Positions 20,801-29,024 of a DNA stretch of 40,987 nucleotides are shown one piece after another. The DNA lies in NCBI GenBank assembly GCA_000333855.2, contig CM007328.1, positions 182,915 through 223,901 of the forward strand, read 5' to 3'. The notes under the pieces are model-generated. The model worked only from the letters and a program-made list of their open reading frames with translations. It did no database searches and was not told where the DNA came from. Position numbers and translations under genes: made by a program. Position 1 is the first letter of the stretch. Each line of letters begins with the position of its first letter. The DNA is from Endotrypanum monterogeii. Lineage: Eukaryota; Euglenozoa; Kinetoplastea; Trypanosomatida; Trypanosomatidae.

Positions 20801-21190
20801 CGGCGGCGGTCGTGGGCTCAGAACAGAAGCCGGGTGGAGCGGACCAGCCCGGGGCCACCTGGGCCGCCCTGCCACAAGGTACGAACACCAGTTCGACGAC
20901 GAGGACAGCAGAACATCACCTGCCTCGTCCGATGAGCAGCACTTGTCGGGAGCGTCGTCACCGCCCGCATACAGGGATGACGTGCAAGACGAAGCAGAGG
21001 GGTTTGCCTCAGCATCAATAACGTGTATTTGACTTGAAGTCTGTGGAAGCTCTCCGCAAGGTGACTTCGAACCCGTAGGAGCAGCAGTGGCCGACTCACG
21101 CAGCGCGGGATGATCGATAGGGCCATAAAAGCAGCACCCACCATATCCATTGGGTGTATCGGAGCCGAGCAGCTGAACATAAGACGACAT
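14870..21190 (-). CDS. Long-form tRNase Z (ELAC2-like tRNA 3' endonuclease), 2106 aa
   Basis: Metallo-beta-lactamase-fold endonuclease that removes 3' trailers from precursor tRNAs before CCA addition. The N-terminal half carries the degenerate ELAC2-type motif YLFFNCPEGTQR (about 154-165) with LKKVRGFFFTR after it. The catalytic half has FLGTGSA (1217-1223), DFGEGSAGQL, the zinc motif HAHADHH (His1436, His1438, Asp1440, His1441), His1679, SGDTRP (Asp1746), the long-form HEAT/HST motif (His1846, His1863) and NHFSQRY (His1885). All expected metal ligands are present. Human ELAC2 is about 830 aa, so this protein is more than twice as long; the excess is Ser/Gly/Pro-rich inserts, including a run of Pro encoded by (GGT)n near 15672-15698. 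Nuclear or mitochondrial location cannot be read from the sequence. Start is the ATG at 21190, about 20 nt after a good acceptor. Confidence 0.95.
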   Translation of the reverse strand: MSSYVQLLGSDTPNGYGGCCFYGPIDHPALRESATAAPTGSKSPCGELPQTSSQIHVIDAEANPSASSCTSSLYAGGDDAPDKCCSSDEAGDVLLSSSSNWCSYLVAGRPRWPRAGPLHPASVLSPRPPPSPVLPPENSAGSPLPVTSEIGMSGSEGYLFFNCPEGTQRFSSEANIKLKKVRGFFFTRWSSAAAARGGPSPSSSLATAAKSAHHRSPSADAAHAFESTSLGTSAGAASAVMGLPGMLFTVHDAGVRHATFFGPSAALDASPPTPGIHDVSLTDARDGGGGGESHPTNSEHARAHTPGARCGGSSTLTSARRSMAAAAGRPLCPPRPSAGLRDFLTALRFHYFQYRPMVFRQLHGVMRNTTDPAVIGSGGRDVVTSSSAPEGYNQVHFLETLGESPMFLGAERDSSPADASPFILATLPLSTQSLLISFRVSGGRGRGLGGARCSTAASAPAVGDVVVRPAPLVSSSTLTDDSLKSYPPHDTGFSAGAEDRKREVEADAATSTVSFTAPTSHDVVLGYAIIVAPGSSFDVAKARSLGVRCGPKYGHLKLGKSVEADVDPDSAGTSGASGPPSQSAAVSSGRTGNPLPTAARRWVHPHQVLRPTVATRHAYISLVLDGDQPEDVREAVTRLLGYAVDTSEVLPPSGPTTTCEVSQGDARTSQSCTVDGHNGGALQRLLREHFPHLAYFYDDDDDEAGMAERTSATSPPSRRSCLVQRPRQLTLRHVIHVQPMSYFAHFEGRCRRDTRLSATVTHKVNLRNLYAAYTAYVFAHVTGRRGSLDHPHHHPVSRDICRMGNDCEGSTLAKELVAGSEAGVRASAPAPPQRGAVHSQSAVRLSLAPSLSFTLDDMIDSTEEGAGREHDDGSVLLKESPWAHSPPGMQECPSIADFSRRTTWHLFTSFVQRRFTAFPTALVHRYHLHHLAPSLFPIDGMEAASQRAGNVGDVGEGCTARSDTAGEVSASTEALVRCGAELVQRAGQSAMCSKSGCAVGSVEYWPYSLKLRCVPDAALQLPPRSGGMGKKRAAGDVQGVERAGSLQRASFTHNVACGCDGASASFSSPSSTPRKCVRRCSPSRGSASSPVSRAVAVTSTSNRTSAVFNGSLPSAVVSRTPPPAPPPRLAVVDGVASLLPYPTQASALSLLSSSFLRRLEEDHVSSTAPSAEQARSGMAVTATEGCVEMNSCVATPHQSVDELRIGAYELGGGSLGFLGTGSAVPSKYRNVSGAFLELYLPAYCFPRRSCPDPLPPRDEDGAQTSRVTAAEPIACVQRTDDVVPRFEGGHSLKRPRSFTSTPVVDSQATVPQHLPVEPSRTSARQLRRGVIILDFGEGSAGQLASLCRRVRDDSACHRSESSYTSSTLPLRGTLDAFQECSSNPREGCGDSEEDAPMGGASSLRNASVTSVGELDDDSDARLGEFLLDIVLVFISHAHADHHLGLMTLLTLRHEYLERSGSASSPVEKLLVVCPTEVYAFMTDVWGSTEPYMTWLHTECMFECMPPPISLSSSERLLSKVPETAADETDAYGREETREVLGTLGSDSTYTTAEDTNSEYRTVDKGVADSGRDASITHCCQRRGRYAEEFPSKTSEQPHVVPMPLLRAHLSAWNCAIEAGIQQHHGQSPPNSSLPSVGDAPVGAPVMGECRLGDDANTIKASVQPKGHTWWDAEVITVDHPANAHALLLRFPSYLSLNKEQSSRGVYSEVGEDGVTCVAGASARRHTAEGLFSCAPNTSRVFLFSGDTRPSPFLVERSRAFTASAPHRLPMCAGGSAKLPALSRLTECTSGAGGTVEGGGATVTMKRDGGRSSGRTQAEPSGRPPASPPLSWPPPPPPPPPVFILLHEATFGPGFEAEAVRKKHSTLPEAIGIGAAVQAEFVVLNHFSQRYPKLPGLSEQQLGGRSIDFVRQRRTRAPVPVAVPSSLPSANHMGSEGSTSLAGDHGGSGGAPGPGSPAEKQRSTESTSATAPREDDSLHRADRYTENEGAADPLRLQPLADAQNVTALPHANISFSFDLMSISFGDMQRGLVSRLTPTLVRLLEEYDSWGISTTQRMRSGGDRPRKPLQPSASLGPAPTDESSEVAKLCTEGTTTQACVKVSPHTPR

Positions 21191-21209
21191 GGCTAGATCG
21201 GGTCAGAGG

Positions 21210-21244
21210 CTAACAGAGAGAAGGGAGAGGAGGACGAAGGGAAA
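21210..21244 (-). promoter_or_regulatory. Predicted spliced-leader acceptor of tRNase Z
   Basis: On the coding strand a C/T-rich tract of about 32 nt (21243 down to 21212) ends at the first AG at 21211-21210, leaving a 19-nt 5' UTR before the ATG at 21190. This is the clearest polypyrimidine-AG arrangement in the window. Confidence 0.6.
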
Positions 21245-21493
21245 CCACGCGTACGTCAAGTACTGCTTAGGACGAGCGAGACCCCACGCACAGCAACTCC
21301 CGCTAAAGGAACTCCAAGTATGCCTGTCTTCTCGCTACCTGTGTTTTTAGTGTAAGTGTACACAAATGATCTCCCTTATTTATGAAACTCTCTGTAGTCA
21401 AGACTGAGGAGTGAGGGGAGAGATACGCACGAAGAATATTGCTGGGGAAAAAAGTGTAGACACCATGAGAGCAGTAAATAAATATAAATACAA

Positions 21494-21530
<37 letters not shown>

Positions 21531-21584
21531 ATTGGAGAGGGGGTGCGCTTGGCGTACAGAAGATCACACGGTGTGGTGTTGACC

Positions 21585-21609
21585 TTTTTTTTTTTTTTGG
21601 GGGGGGGGG
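21585..21609. repeat. T14-G11 homopolymer junction
   Basis: Fourteen T followed directly by eleven G, the same arrangement as at 7575-7599. Confidence 0.9.
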
Positions 21610-21647
21610 AGGCATTGCTGAGGTACTGTGTGTTGACGCTGTCAGTC

Positions 21648-21648
<1 letters not shown>

Positions 21649-21692
<44 letters not shown>

Positions 21693-21730
21693 ACACACAC
21701 ACCAAAACACACTCACACACACATACACAC
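21649..21730. repeat. Long (AC)n microsatellite
   Basis: About 80 bp of AC repeat with a few interruptions, the longest CA-type tract in the window. Confidence 0.95.
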
Positions 21731-21972
21731 GTCCGCAGTGCGGTATATCCCACAACTGACGTCTGCGGCAGAGCTGCGACACGCGCACCCTAGGGGTGGT
21801 GGGAGGGGGAGACAGGATCCGTCAATGATGGGCAGACAGGGCGGGATTGAGGGGGAGGGCGCGCGGAAGAAATGAAAAAGTGTGGAGTAACAGAAAGCAG
21901 GAAGGAGACTGCAGTACTGTTGCGCCCCGAAAAAGGAAAAAAAAACGCAGCGATCATATGGCTACACATACT

Positions 21973-22587
21973 CTACTCTTTATCCGCGCCCGTGCCGCTG
22001 CCGCCGTCACCCGCACCCTCTGCAGGTGTCGTGGGCACGGAAGCGGCTGCCGCTGCATCGCCAGGTGCCTTGCTGCCATCGTCTGCAGTCCCCCTCTTCC
22101 CTACCAGACCCTCACCCAATAACCCTTCAGCATTCATTGTCATCCATGAGGGTAGCAACAACTCCGCGCCTGCCACCAACCGCGGAAGCAACATCATCTT
22201 CAAACCCAATGTGAAGAGGCGAAACGCGGCCTCTTGAGGAATGCGCGGCACTTGGCGGGTGAGCATGATGAGCGCCTGCGCCTGTCGGTCCCATGTCGGA
22301 TAATACGACCGCGATGCCCCGCCACGGTAGAAGTCGCGGCGCGCAGACCAAAAAATTTGCTCATCGCCATGCAAAGCCTCGGCATCGATGAGGCGCGGAC
22401 ACCTCTCCGGTGCATCTTTGTAAGTGGCAAGATACGTCGGCGTGTAGTCCATCGCAACGGAAGAACGCAGCTGATGCGTGCGGCCGCCGCGGCGGGTGAG
22501 ATAATCACGCTGGATAATGCGCAGACGCGAGGAGACGAGGCGCCTGACCTTGCCGGAGGCGGCTGTCGCTGCAGCTCGAGAGGACAT
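21973..22587 (-). CDS. Conserved-looking protein of unknown function, possibly mitochondrial
   Basis: A 204-aa protein that I do not recognise. The first 45 residues are rich in Arg, Ala and Ser with almost no acidic residues, which fits a mitochondrial presequence. The middle (about 47-150) is well-composed globular sequence with aromatic and Arg residues (for example FWSARRDFYRGG and YYPTWDRQAQ). A hydrophobic helical stretch at about 121-150 (LFTLGLKMMLLP and following) could sit in or on a membrane. The last 50 residues are Gly/Ala/Thr low complexity. The composition differs from that of antisense frames, and the start lies just after a T tract and AG, which supports a real gene. A subunit of a mitochondrial complex is possible but unproven. 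Confidence 0.8.
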   Translation of the reverse strand: MSSRAAATAASGKVRRLVSSRLRIIQRDYLTRRGGRTHQLRSSVAMDYTPTYLATYKDAPERCPRLIDAEALHGDEQIFWSARRDFYRGGASRSYYPTWDRQAQALIMLTRQVPRIPQEAAFRLFTLGLKMMLLPRLVAGAELLLPSWMTMNAEGLLGEGLVGKRGTADDGSKAPGDAAAAASVPTTPAEGAGDGGSGTGADKE

Positions 22588-22596
22588 CTCTCCGCT

Positions 22597-22618
22597 CTAA
22601 AGACAGTGTAACAAAAAA
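22597..22618 (-). promoter_or_regulatory. Predicted spliced-leader acceptor of the 204-aa gene
   Basis: On the coding strand a T run and T-rich stretch (22618 down to 22599) precede the first AG at 22598-22597, leaving only about 9 nt before the ATG. Inferred from sequence pattern only. Confidence 0.4.
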
Positions 22619-24201
22619 ACGATGATGACAATACACAAAAGACGTAAAATCGGAGGAGCGGAGGAAATGATAGAGAGAAGATATGGGGACGACGAAGGCG
22701 GGGATTCATTGGACTCATGCGCGCAAGCGTGGAGCGGCTTGCCTGGTTTGGACAGGACAGGACCTACACCACGCACGCCCTTGTGCAAACCACCCTCACG
22801 CGAGGAGGTGGAGGTGGAGGTGGAGGTGGAGGGGGGGGATCGTTTGGCAGTTTGTTGCCGCGACAATGCCGAGAACACGAGCAGCGGTCGAGAGCATTAC
22901 ATAGTGAACACAATATCAATGAAATAAATAAATAAATAAACGATGTAAAGGTATGCTTGGACCTCGAGGGGAAGGGTAGGGTAGCCTGCATGCATGAGAG
23001 GGGAGAATGGATAAAAAAATGTTGAGATCAAGTAGCTCACACGCTCCTTCGTCACATCTTCTACCATACCTCATGAAAGGTGAGCACAGCGCCACTCCCT
23101 TTCACCGACACATGCCTTTATATTCCTCCCCCTCTTTTTCTGCATCCCTCTCGCTTCTACGGGGGGGAGGGGGAGGGGGGGAGGGGTGAAGATCTCACAC
23201 GTAGCTAATTTTTTTTTTTTTTTTGGTGTGTGTGTGTGCCTGGTTGTCACGTATTTTTTTTCCCCATTTGAACCCTCCCCCACTCCACCCCGCCCCTTCC
23301 CACACACAAGCACACACCTACCGGATCTAAGATTGGAAGGTCTCCACACACACACACACACACAGAGATAACAAATATCGGGCGGCCTGAGGTAAGACAG
23401 AGAAAGAGCTGCAGCTTACATTGGGAGGCAGAAAGTCGCATTGTACCTTGACCAAAACCCCATTCAACCCTCACCCATCCCTCTCTCCCTTTGGATCTCC
23501 CTCCGCCTTCGTTTGATGGGAACCCCCACTATGTCAACCTCCACGAGAAAAACGCCACCTCCTCTTACGTTGAGCAGGGGTCATCAACGCAGCCCACTCA
23601 TATCCAGACATCTGCAACCCACACCTCACTTCACACAGCTTCGAGGACGCCACACGTATCTGAAGAGGAAGCACAGAGCAGAACGAGCGCACTAGATCAG
23701 CTCCACAAAATACGATGAATGAAACGAGTCGTCCTCAAAATCATTCTTCACGACAATGAACGTAGAGACACAGACACACGATGGGGATTCACAAAGCGAA
23801 AGGCGTACATACAGATGAAGTCCACAGTGTGTTGTGAGGGAGAGAGGGGGTGGGTAGTCATCGATGATGATCCCGCTGTCACACGCACAACCTCGTCCGA
23901 AGAAATAAAAAAAAAAGAAGAGATTGTCAAACATGGGAAGATGAACAAAAAGAAGAGAAATATACGCAACACATGAGCAATAAAAATACACGAAAGCAAA
24001 CTTTTTCGGCGGTCGAGAGCGAGAATCGGAAGCGTGTCACCAACGCATTCAGTCAGTGTGAGAGCAGGCGAACAAGTTCGGTGGAGAAATTTTTAAAAAA
24101 GAATGATCACAAGTCTCTCAAAACAACAGTTGAGGGAGAACAAATGTATACCACTCACACTTACACACACACACACACACACAGACGAAAAGCGGCATTT
24201 G

Positions 24202-24203
<2 letters not shown>

Positions 24204-24243
<40 letters not shown>
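24204..24243. repeat. (TA)20 microsatellite
   Basis: About 40 bp of uninterrupted TA, one of the longest AT dinucleotide tracts here. Located about 455 nt past the NEK kinase stop codon. Confidence 0.95.
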
Positions 24244-24245
<2 letters not shown>

Positions 24246-24697
24246 ATATGTTCCGACTTCATGTGCATACTTACCCTCCCCCGCCCCCACGCGTGTTCGC
24301 ATTGGCATCATTACAGAGTGCGCTTTGTCGCAGATGCTGCACCATGAGGGGGGAGCGCGGAATCACGTCATCTAACCTACAGGACAGTTGGAGAGAGTAG
24401 GTACGAGGCACAACTTCTTCAAACAAAAATGCTCAGTCACTCACAGATGACCACGTATCACGAGATGCACGGACGGAGACGCATCAGGGGAAGGAGAGGG
24501 AATATATATATATATCTATATAGATATATATAAGAAGGATAGAAGAGACTCCTCGCTTCGCCCCTCTGCAGTCTCTGCGCGCGCACACACACACACATTC
24601 ACTGCGCACCCCACTGCAGCCTCTTTGTGTCTTCTGCGTCGACACTGGCCAACACACCTGCATGCAGGAGGAGGCATGGGGGGGAGGGGGGGGACTC

Positions 24698-27600
24698 TCA
24701 GCCTGCCCTGCTGGCCTCCGTTGAGCTGTGCTCCACCGCCTGCGCGCATGACGACAGCATATCAAGGCTTTGTGCATCAAGCGTTATCATGGGCAGCAGG
24801 AGGCCCTCTACACCGTCATGCTGCATCCCGACGAGTGCGCCACAGGTGACGCACGTGTAGATGGTCCAAACAGCGCCGTGCGTCGCTGCTGCTACGCCGC
24901 CGTCGCCAGCTGTGGCTTTGTAGCCCGATGTATGCGACGTCCCCTGGTGCCGGTCCGACGTCACTTGAGGCGATGGTGCGACAATCAAACGGTGCACGTA
25001 AGCTCGAATGTTGGCCTGAGTGAGTGCTGCGGCAGCTCCGTCGCCAACCTGTACACTGTTCGCTGCACTCGAGCAGGGAGAAGCTATGCGGGGAGACTGC
25101 AGGGAATGAGGTGCTGGGGTGCCGCTACCTCTTCCCCTCATCAGTGCCCCTTGGTCGAGACTGTGGTCCTGCGGCGTACCCCCGGCCTGAGCCCGAAGCA
25201 CCACAGCAGCAGCAGCGCCAGTACCTGCACTAGATCCCTTGGTCGTGACGCCACCGCTTGGCGCCTCCGATGGGGCGCGAGAAGAGAGCAACGCGGATAG
25301 GCCATGCGTCACCTCAGGTAAATGCAGCCACTCCACACCGTGCGTGGCACCTGTCAATCGAATGCAAACATCACAGGAGCAAATAAAGGAGCCGTAGATC
25401 ATAGAAAGGAAACCGTTAGAGGTGACCGCACGACCACAGAGGCAAGAAGTTGTGAAACCAACGTCATCTGAACCCTCGCCCGCGGAACCGCCGGTGTCTA
25501 CCGTAGCACCGGCACCGCGCACCGCCTCACCAAACACCGAAGTGGCAGAGGGCGTGCTATGGAGTATTGCGTCCGCCCTCGCTGTTGGATGCTGTGCATC
25601 GATCTGGACACCGGCGCCCTGCGTCGTCAGCCGTGGGGATACTTGGAAAAATGTCATACGACCCGACAGAGAGAGAGTGACACTGGCCTTCTCCGGCGAG
25701 GTTGTTGGCAGCGGAAGTGCCGACATGCCCCGCAGCTCCCGCTGCTGCTCCTGCTGCGCTGCCGCGGAGGCGGCTTGAACGGCATCGACGTCAAGCGCAG
25801 TGCCCAAGACATCCACGAAACTCAGTGTGGTGCTATCCTCGTCCTCCTCCACGTCCACGTTGACGTTGGCCCTCCCCCCGCTACTAACGCGGGCCTTGGT
25901 ATCCGAGCAGACAGCAACGTCACGCGGGACTGACTTCCCTTCATCCACCCCCCGCCGGTTTTCTGTTTGCCCAGCCCCGCCCATGAGATTCGATTGCTGA
26001 CCTTGGTTTGTCGCGCAGCCCTCGACGTCGAGACCCTGCGTGTGCTCCGCTGACCTACGGGACAGGGTGGTCACCACCTTCTCTTCAGCCGCCTTACTCG
26101 TCGTGCCGGCAGAAGTGGACCCCAGCGAGGACAGGAGAGGAACCTCTTTGAGGGGTTCAGGGCACGGCGTCGCCTCGGCGTCAGACTTGCCTCGCATGCC
26201 GTCTCGCGATTGGCGCTGACCGCTGTGACGCAGCTGTCGCCGAACGCTGCGCTCTTGCCAGGAAGATAACTCTGAAAGAACTGCGCTCAGCTCACCCGCC
26301 GCCGGCAGCGCATTAGAAGAGACCCGTGGTGGCTGAGAACCGTCGCGCAGGGGGTCATTGCAGCGCCGCCGTTCGGTGCGCACGGGGAGGAGTTGGGCAC
26401 GTGCGGCGGCCGAGCTACTATGCCCATTGTGAGCTTGCAGCGCTGGACGAGCACCTGCAACTATTGGCGCCTGCATAGCGAGGCCATTCTCGCGCCCGCC
26501 GGAGGGCGGCGACGAGGTGGTTGGCAATGCATCGGGTCGGCACCGATCAGCGGCAACCACCTCGCGCAGTGACAAGGGAATCGGCGGCGGCAAAAAAGGT
26601 GACCGCGAGGGTACAGCAGAGGCGGCCCCCGCGGATACACCCTCGGCCGATATACGCCTCGATAAGCCCGGGCTGTCTCGACCCGCGCCATTCTTTCCCC
26701 TTCCCTGTTGTTGAAGGGCAGCAACGGCGCCTGGCGAGAGCCGCGCCGCCCTCTCAGCGGGAGATCCCTTGGCTATGCCGCTTGTAACGGGGGGCCCCTG
26801 CAGCCCATCTTGGTTGTCGCGCTTGCGCTGCCTTGCTTCGGCAATTTGTTGCTTCTGTGCATCAAAGCGAGCAAGCAGCTGAAGGATCGAGGAGGCGCCA
26901 GCGCCAGCTTCTCCGCTGCCGTCACCGCCGGCGGGCTGCCGTTGCCGCTGCGCTCGTGACGGCGCGGATGGTACCTCCTTTCCCCCGATTTGCACAGGCG
27001 ACGACACCACTGAGCGCGCATCAGGGACGGCGGCGGACGGTGAGAGACCAGCAGCACCTTCGCCTTTGGCCTCGGTCGGAGACGGCAGGGCCTGCTGAAC
27101 TCCTCGCGGGGGTGGCGGTGGGGGTGACGCAACAGCAGCAGCAGCAGCAGCAGCCTTAGAGCTGTCATGCATGAAGGCGCCACCCATGCTCCCCAATACC
27201 GAGGAACCGTCATACGCGGTGTCGTCAGCGAGCTGCTGGATCAAGTCCGGCACGTGCCTCATCAATACCGGCGACATGAGCACTTGGCCAGCATCGGGTC
27301 GCCGCCGTGCATCCTTCTGTAGGAGCTGCACAATCAAAAGCCATAACTCCTCCGAGTAGACCGCTGGTATACGGGACGGCTGCTTGTGAACGATGTCCCG
27401 CATCAGCGCCTTCATCGACGTAGACTCGAAGGGGACGTGTCCAGCACACAGCTCGTACAGCAACACACCCAACGCCCACATATCACTCTTGCTGTTGTAT
27501 GGGCGACCCTGGCACAGTTCAGGAGAAAAATAGCATGGTGTTCCGCACATAGTGCTCGCCATGGCCACCGTGCTCTGGAGAACAGTGCTAATACCGAAGT

Positions 27601-28204
27601 CCCCCAGCTTGACGACATGATTCTTAGTGAGAAATATATTCGACGACTTGATGTCGCGGTGAAGAAGACGGCGGTCGTGCATGTACCTCACCGCCATCGT
27701 CGTCTGCACAAAAAGACTGACCACCTGTGCCTCCGATAAAAGCCCAGAAGTAGCGACAGAGCGCTGCAAAGTTCCCTGGCCGGTCGTGGGGACGGCAGCG
27801 CCGCCCCGGTACCCGCCGATAACGGCCAACTTCCGCGCCGTCTGCGCGGAACTCAGCAAGGAATACACATCGCCGCCGTCGGCATATTCCATGACTATGT
27901 ACAGATGCGGATGTTCCTCATAATACTCTACGTAGCGCACAATGTTGGGATGATGCAGTTTCTGTAGGATATTTATTTCGTTGTGTGCGTTGTGTCTCTG
28001 AGAGGACGACATGCCGGCCAAGTTGAGGTGCTTGACAACATAATATTGCTTCTTCGGCTCGTGATAAACAAGGAAGGCTTGACCGTAGCTGCCCTTTCCC
28101 AGAGAGCGCACAGGCACATAGCCGGACTTGCGCAGAGTCAGGGGCAATTGGGGCCGCGAGGGCCCGATACCCAGCAGAAGGTTCAGCTCGTCCACCGCAT
28201 TCAT
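24698..28204 (-). CDS. NEK-like protein kinase with C-terminal GFA/CENP-V-like cysteine domain
   Basis: A 1168-aa Ser/Thr kinase of the NEK type; NEKs act in the cell cycle, basal bodies and flagella. The kinase domain spans about 29-325: Gly-rich loop GKGSYG (36-41), Lys58, Glu76, HRDIKSSN (His182-Asn189), DFG (202-204), and SPE (227-229) in place of APE. An insert of about 35 residues (123-160) sits after the hinge. All catalytic residues are present. Residues about 330-915 are low complexity (Ala, Ser, Gln, Pro). The C-terminus has CxCG (C921, C923), CxCxxC followed by TGA (C942, C944, C947) and CxxCG (C1118, C1121), the spacing style of glutathione-dependent formaldehyde-activating (GFA) and CENP-V zinc folds, with a long low-complexity insert before the last pair. 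A start further up at 28225 would be GTG, so I use the ATG at 28204. Confidence 0.93.
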   Translation of the reverse strand: MNAVDELNLLLGIGPSRPQLPLTLRKSGYVPVRSLGKGSYGQAFLVYHEPKKQYYVVKHLNLAGMSSSQRHNAHNEINILQKLHHPNIVRYVEYYEEHPHLYIVMEYADGGDVYSLLSSAQTARKLAVIGGYRGGAAVPTTGQGTLQRSVATSGLLSEAQVVSLFVQTTMAVRYMHDRRLLHRDIKSSNIFLTKNHVVKLGDFGISTVLQSTVAMASTMCGTPCYFSPELCQGRPYNSKSDMWALGVLLYELCAGHVPFESTSMKALMRDIVHKQPSRIPAVYSEELWLLIVQLLQKDARRRPDAGQVLMSPVLMRHVPDLIQQLADDTAYDGSSVLGSMGGAFMHDSSKAAAAAAAVASPPPPPPRGVQQALPSPTEAKGEGAAGLSPSAAVPDARSVVSSPVQIGGKEVPSAPSRAQRQRQPAGGDGSGEAGAGASSILQLLARFDAQKQQIAEARQRKRDNQDGLQGPPVTSGIAKGSPAERAARLSPGAVAALQQQGRGKNGAGRDSPGLSRRISAEGVSAGAASAVPSRSPFLPPPIPLSLREVVAADRCRPDALPTTSSPPSGGRENGLAMQAPIVAGARPALQAHNGHSSSAAARAQLLPVRTERRRCNDPLRDGSQPPRVSSNALPAAGELSAVLSELSSWQERSVRRQLRHSGQRQSRDGMRGKSDAEATPCPEPLKEVPLLSSLGSTSAGTTSKAAEEKVVTTLSRRSAEHTQGLDVEGCATNQGQQSNLMGGAGQTENRRGVDEGKSVPRDVAVCSDTKARVSSGGRANVNVDVEEDEDSTTLSFVDVLGTALDVDAVQAASAAAQQEQQRELRGMSALPLPTTSPEKASVTLSLSGRMTFFQVSPRLTTQGAGVQIDAQHPTARADAILHSTPSATSVFGEAVRGAGATVDTGGSAGEGSDDVGFTTSCLCGRAVTSNGFLSMIYGSFICSCDVCIRLTGATHGVEWLHLPEVTHGLSALLSSRAPSEAPSGGVTTKGSSAGTGAAAAVVLRAQAGGTPQDHSLDQGALMRGRGSGTPAPHSLQSPRIASPCSSAANSVQVGDGAAAALTQANIRAYVHRLIVAPSPQVTSDRHQGTSHTSGYKATAGDGGVAAATHGAVWTIYTCVTCGALVGMQHDGVEGLLLPMITLDAQSLDMLSSCAQAVEHSSTEASRAG

Positions 28205-28240
28205 GACGCTCGCAAGCAGAGTCACCTGAGCAGCATCTAA

Positions 28241-28330
28241 CTAAAACAACGACGAGCGACGGCAGTATATATATATATATATATATATATAGAAAAGAAA
28301 AGCCGAAAAAAAATTAAAAAAAGAAGGGAT
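28241..28330 (-). promoter_or_regulatory. Predicted acceptor region of the NEK kinase, containing (TA)n
   Basis: On the coding strand a T-rich tract (28330-28292) is followed by about 13 TA units (28291-28266) and then AG at 28242-28241, with no AG in between. Splicing there gives a 36-nt 5' UTR. The TA repeat would separate the pyrimidine tract from its acceptor. Confidence 0.45.
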
Positions 28331-28809
28331 GCGAGGAACGTGGGGAAAAGAATATGCAGAAAAATCATATTAGCTTCACTTCACGCATACATGTATGTGT
28401 GTGTGCGTGTGCGTGTGCGTGTGCGTGTGCCGAGAGGACGAGGTTAGTCCATTTACGTACCTGAAGAGAGAGAGCGAGACATGAGTAGTCCACATGCATG
28501 GGCGGATCTCATCCCTTCCTAGTCGTACCCCATCCCCCAACCTCCACACTCGCATATAGGTACATCGGCCAACACTTCATCGATACAGTGCCCCCTCCCC
28601 CCCAAAAAAAAGGAAATGATGGGGAGTCGCACATTTTTTTTTTGAGCGCGCGTAACACCTCCGGGGAGGGGAGCAGAGGAACAGAACACTCACACCCACA
28701 GAGAGAGACAAACAGATGTTCTCTTCATTCTTTTTCAGCGTCTTGTTGGATTTAATTCGTGGCACGAAACGACAAAAGACACACACTTGAAGACCGCTTT
28801 TTGGTTTAA

Positions 28810-28815
<6 letters not shown>

Positions 28816-28845
<30 letters not shown>
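28816..28845. repeat. (TA)n tract downstream of the 294-aa gene
   Basis: About 15 TA units, roughly 180 nt past the stop of the 294-aa gene. Confidence 0.9.
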
Positions 28846-28848
<3 letters not shown>

Positions 28849-29024
28849 GTATTTATAGATATATCTCGGATGTGCCAGTAGGCTATGTCATCGATACGGC
28901 AGGGAGGGAAAGACTCCCCCTTCGGTGCGTCGTTCGCAGCTCACTGCTTACGGACTTATTGGGACGTGTGAAGAAAGACGGAGGAAGGGAATCATCGGAA
29001 ACAGAAAGAAGCGCAATGCCGGGT

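Larger units (their letters stand above)
21191..21972. other. Intergenic region between tRNase Z and the 204-aa gene
   Basis: No gene. Contains the tRNase Z splice signals (21210-21244), (TA)n at 21500-21524, a T14-G11 junction (21585-21609) and a long CA tract (21649-21730). Confidence 0.75.
22588..24697. other. Intergenic region between the 204-aa gene and the NEK kinase
   Basis: No gene supported over 2.1 kb. Contains GGT/GGA-type repeats near 22805-22832, TAAA units near 22923, a G-rich run (23160-23187), T and TG runs (23209-23240), CA tracts (23344-23364 and 24165-24182), a 40-bp (TA)n (24204-24243) and another AT tract (24502-24533). The stretch at about 23440-23720 is less repetitive but shows no recognisable protein. 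Confidence 0.65.
28205..29024. other. Intergenic region between the NEK kinase and the 294-aa gene
   Basis: No gene. Contains (TA)n at 28266-28291, a T-rich coding-strand tract (28292-28330), GTGTGC-type repeats (28393-28430), a C-run/A-run junction near 28587-28610 and (TA)n at 28816-28845. Confidence 0.75.

Noticed and set aside
28205..28225. N-terminal extension of the NEK kinase
   Set aside because: The extension begins with GTG, not ATG; eukaryotic starts of this kind are rare and an in-frame ATG follows at 28204. The same reasoning moves the 294-aa gene start from 29924 to 29909.
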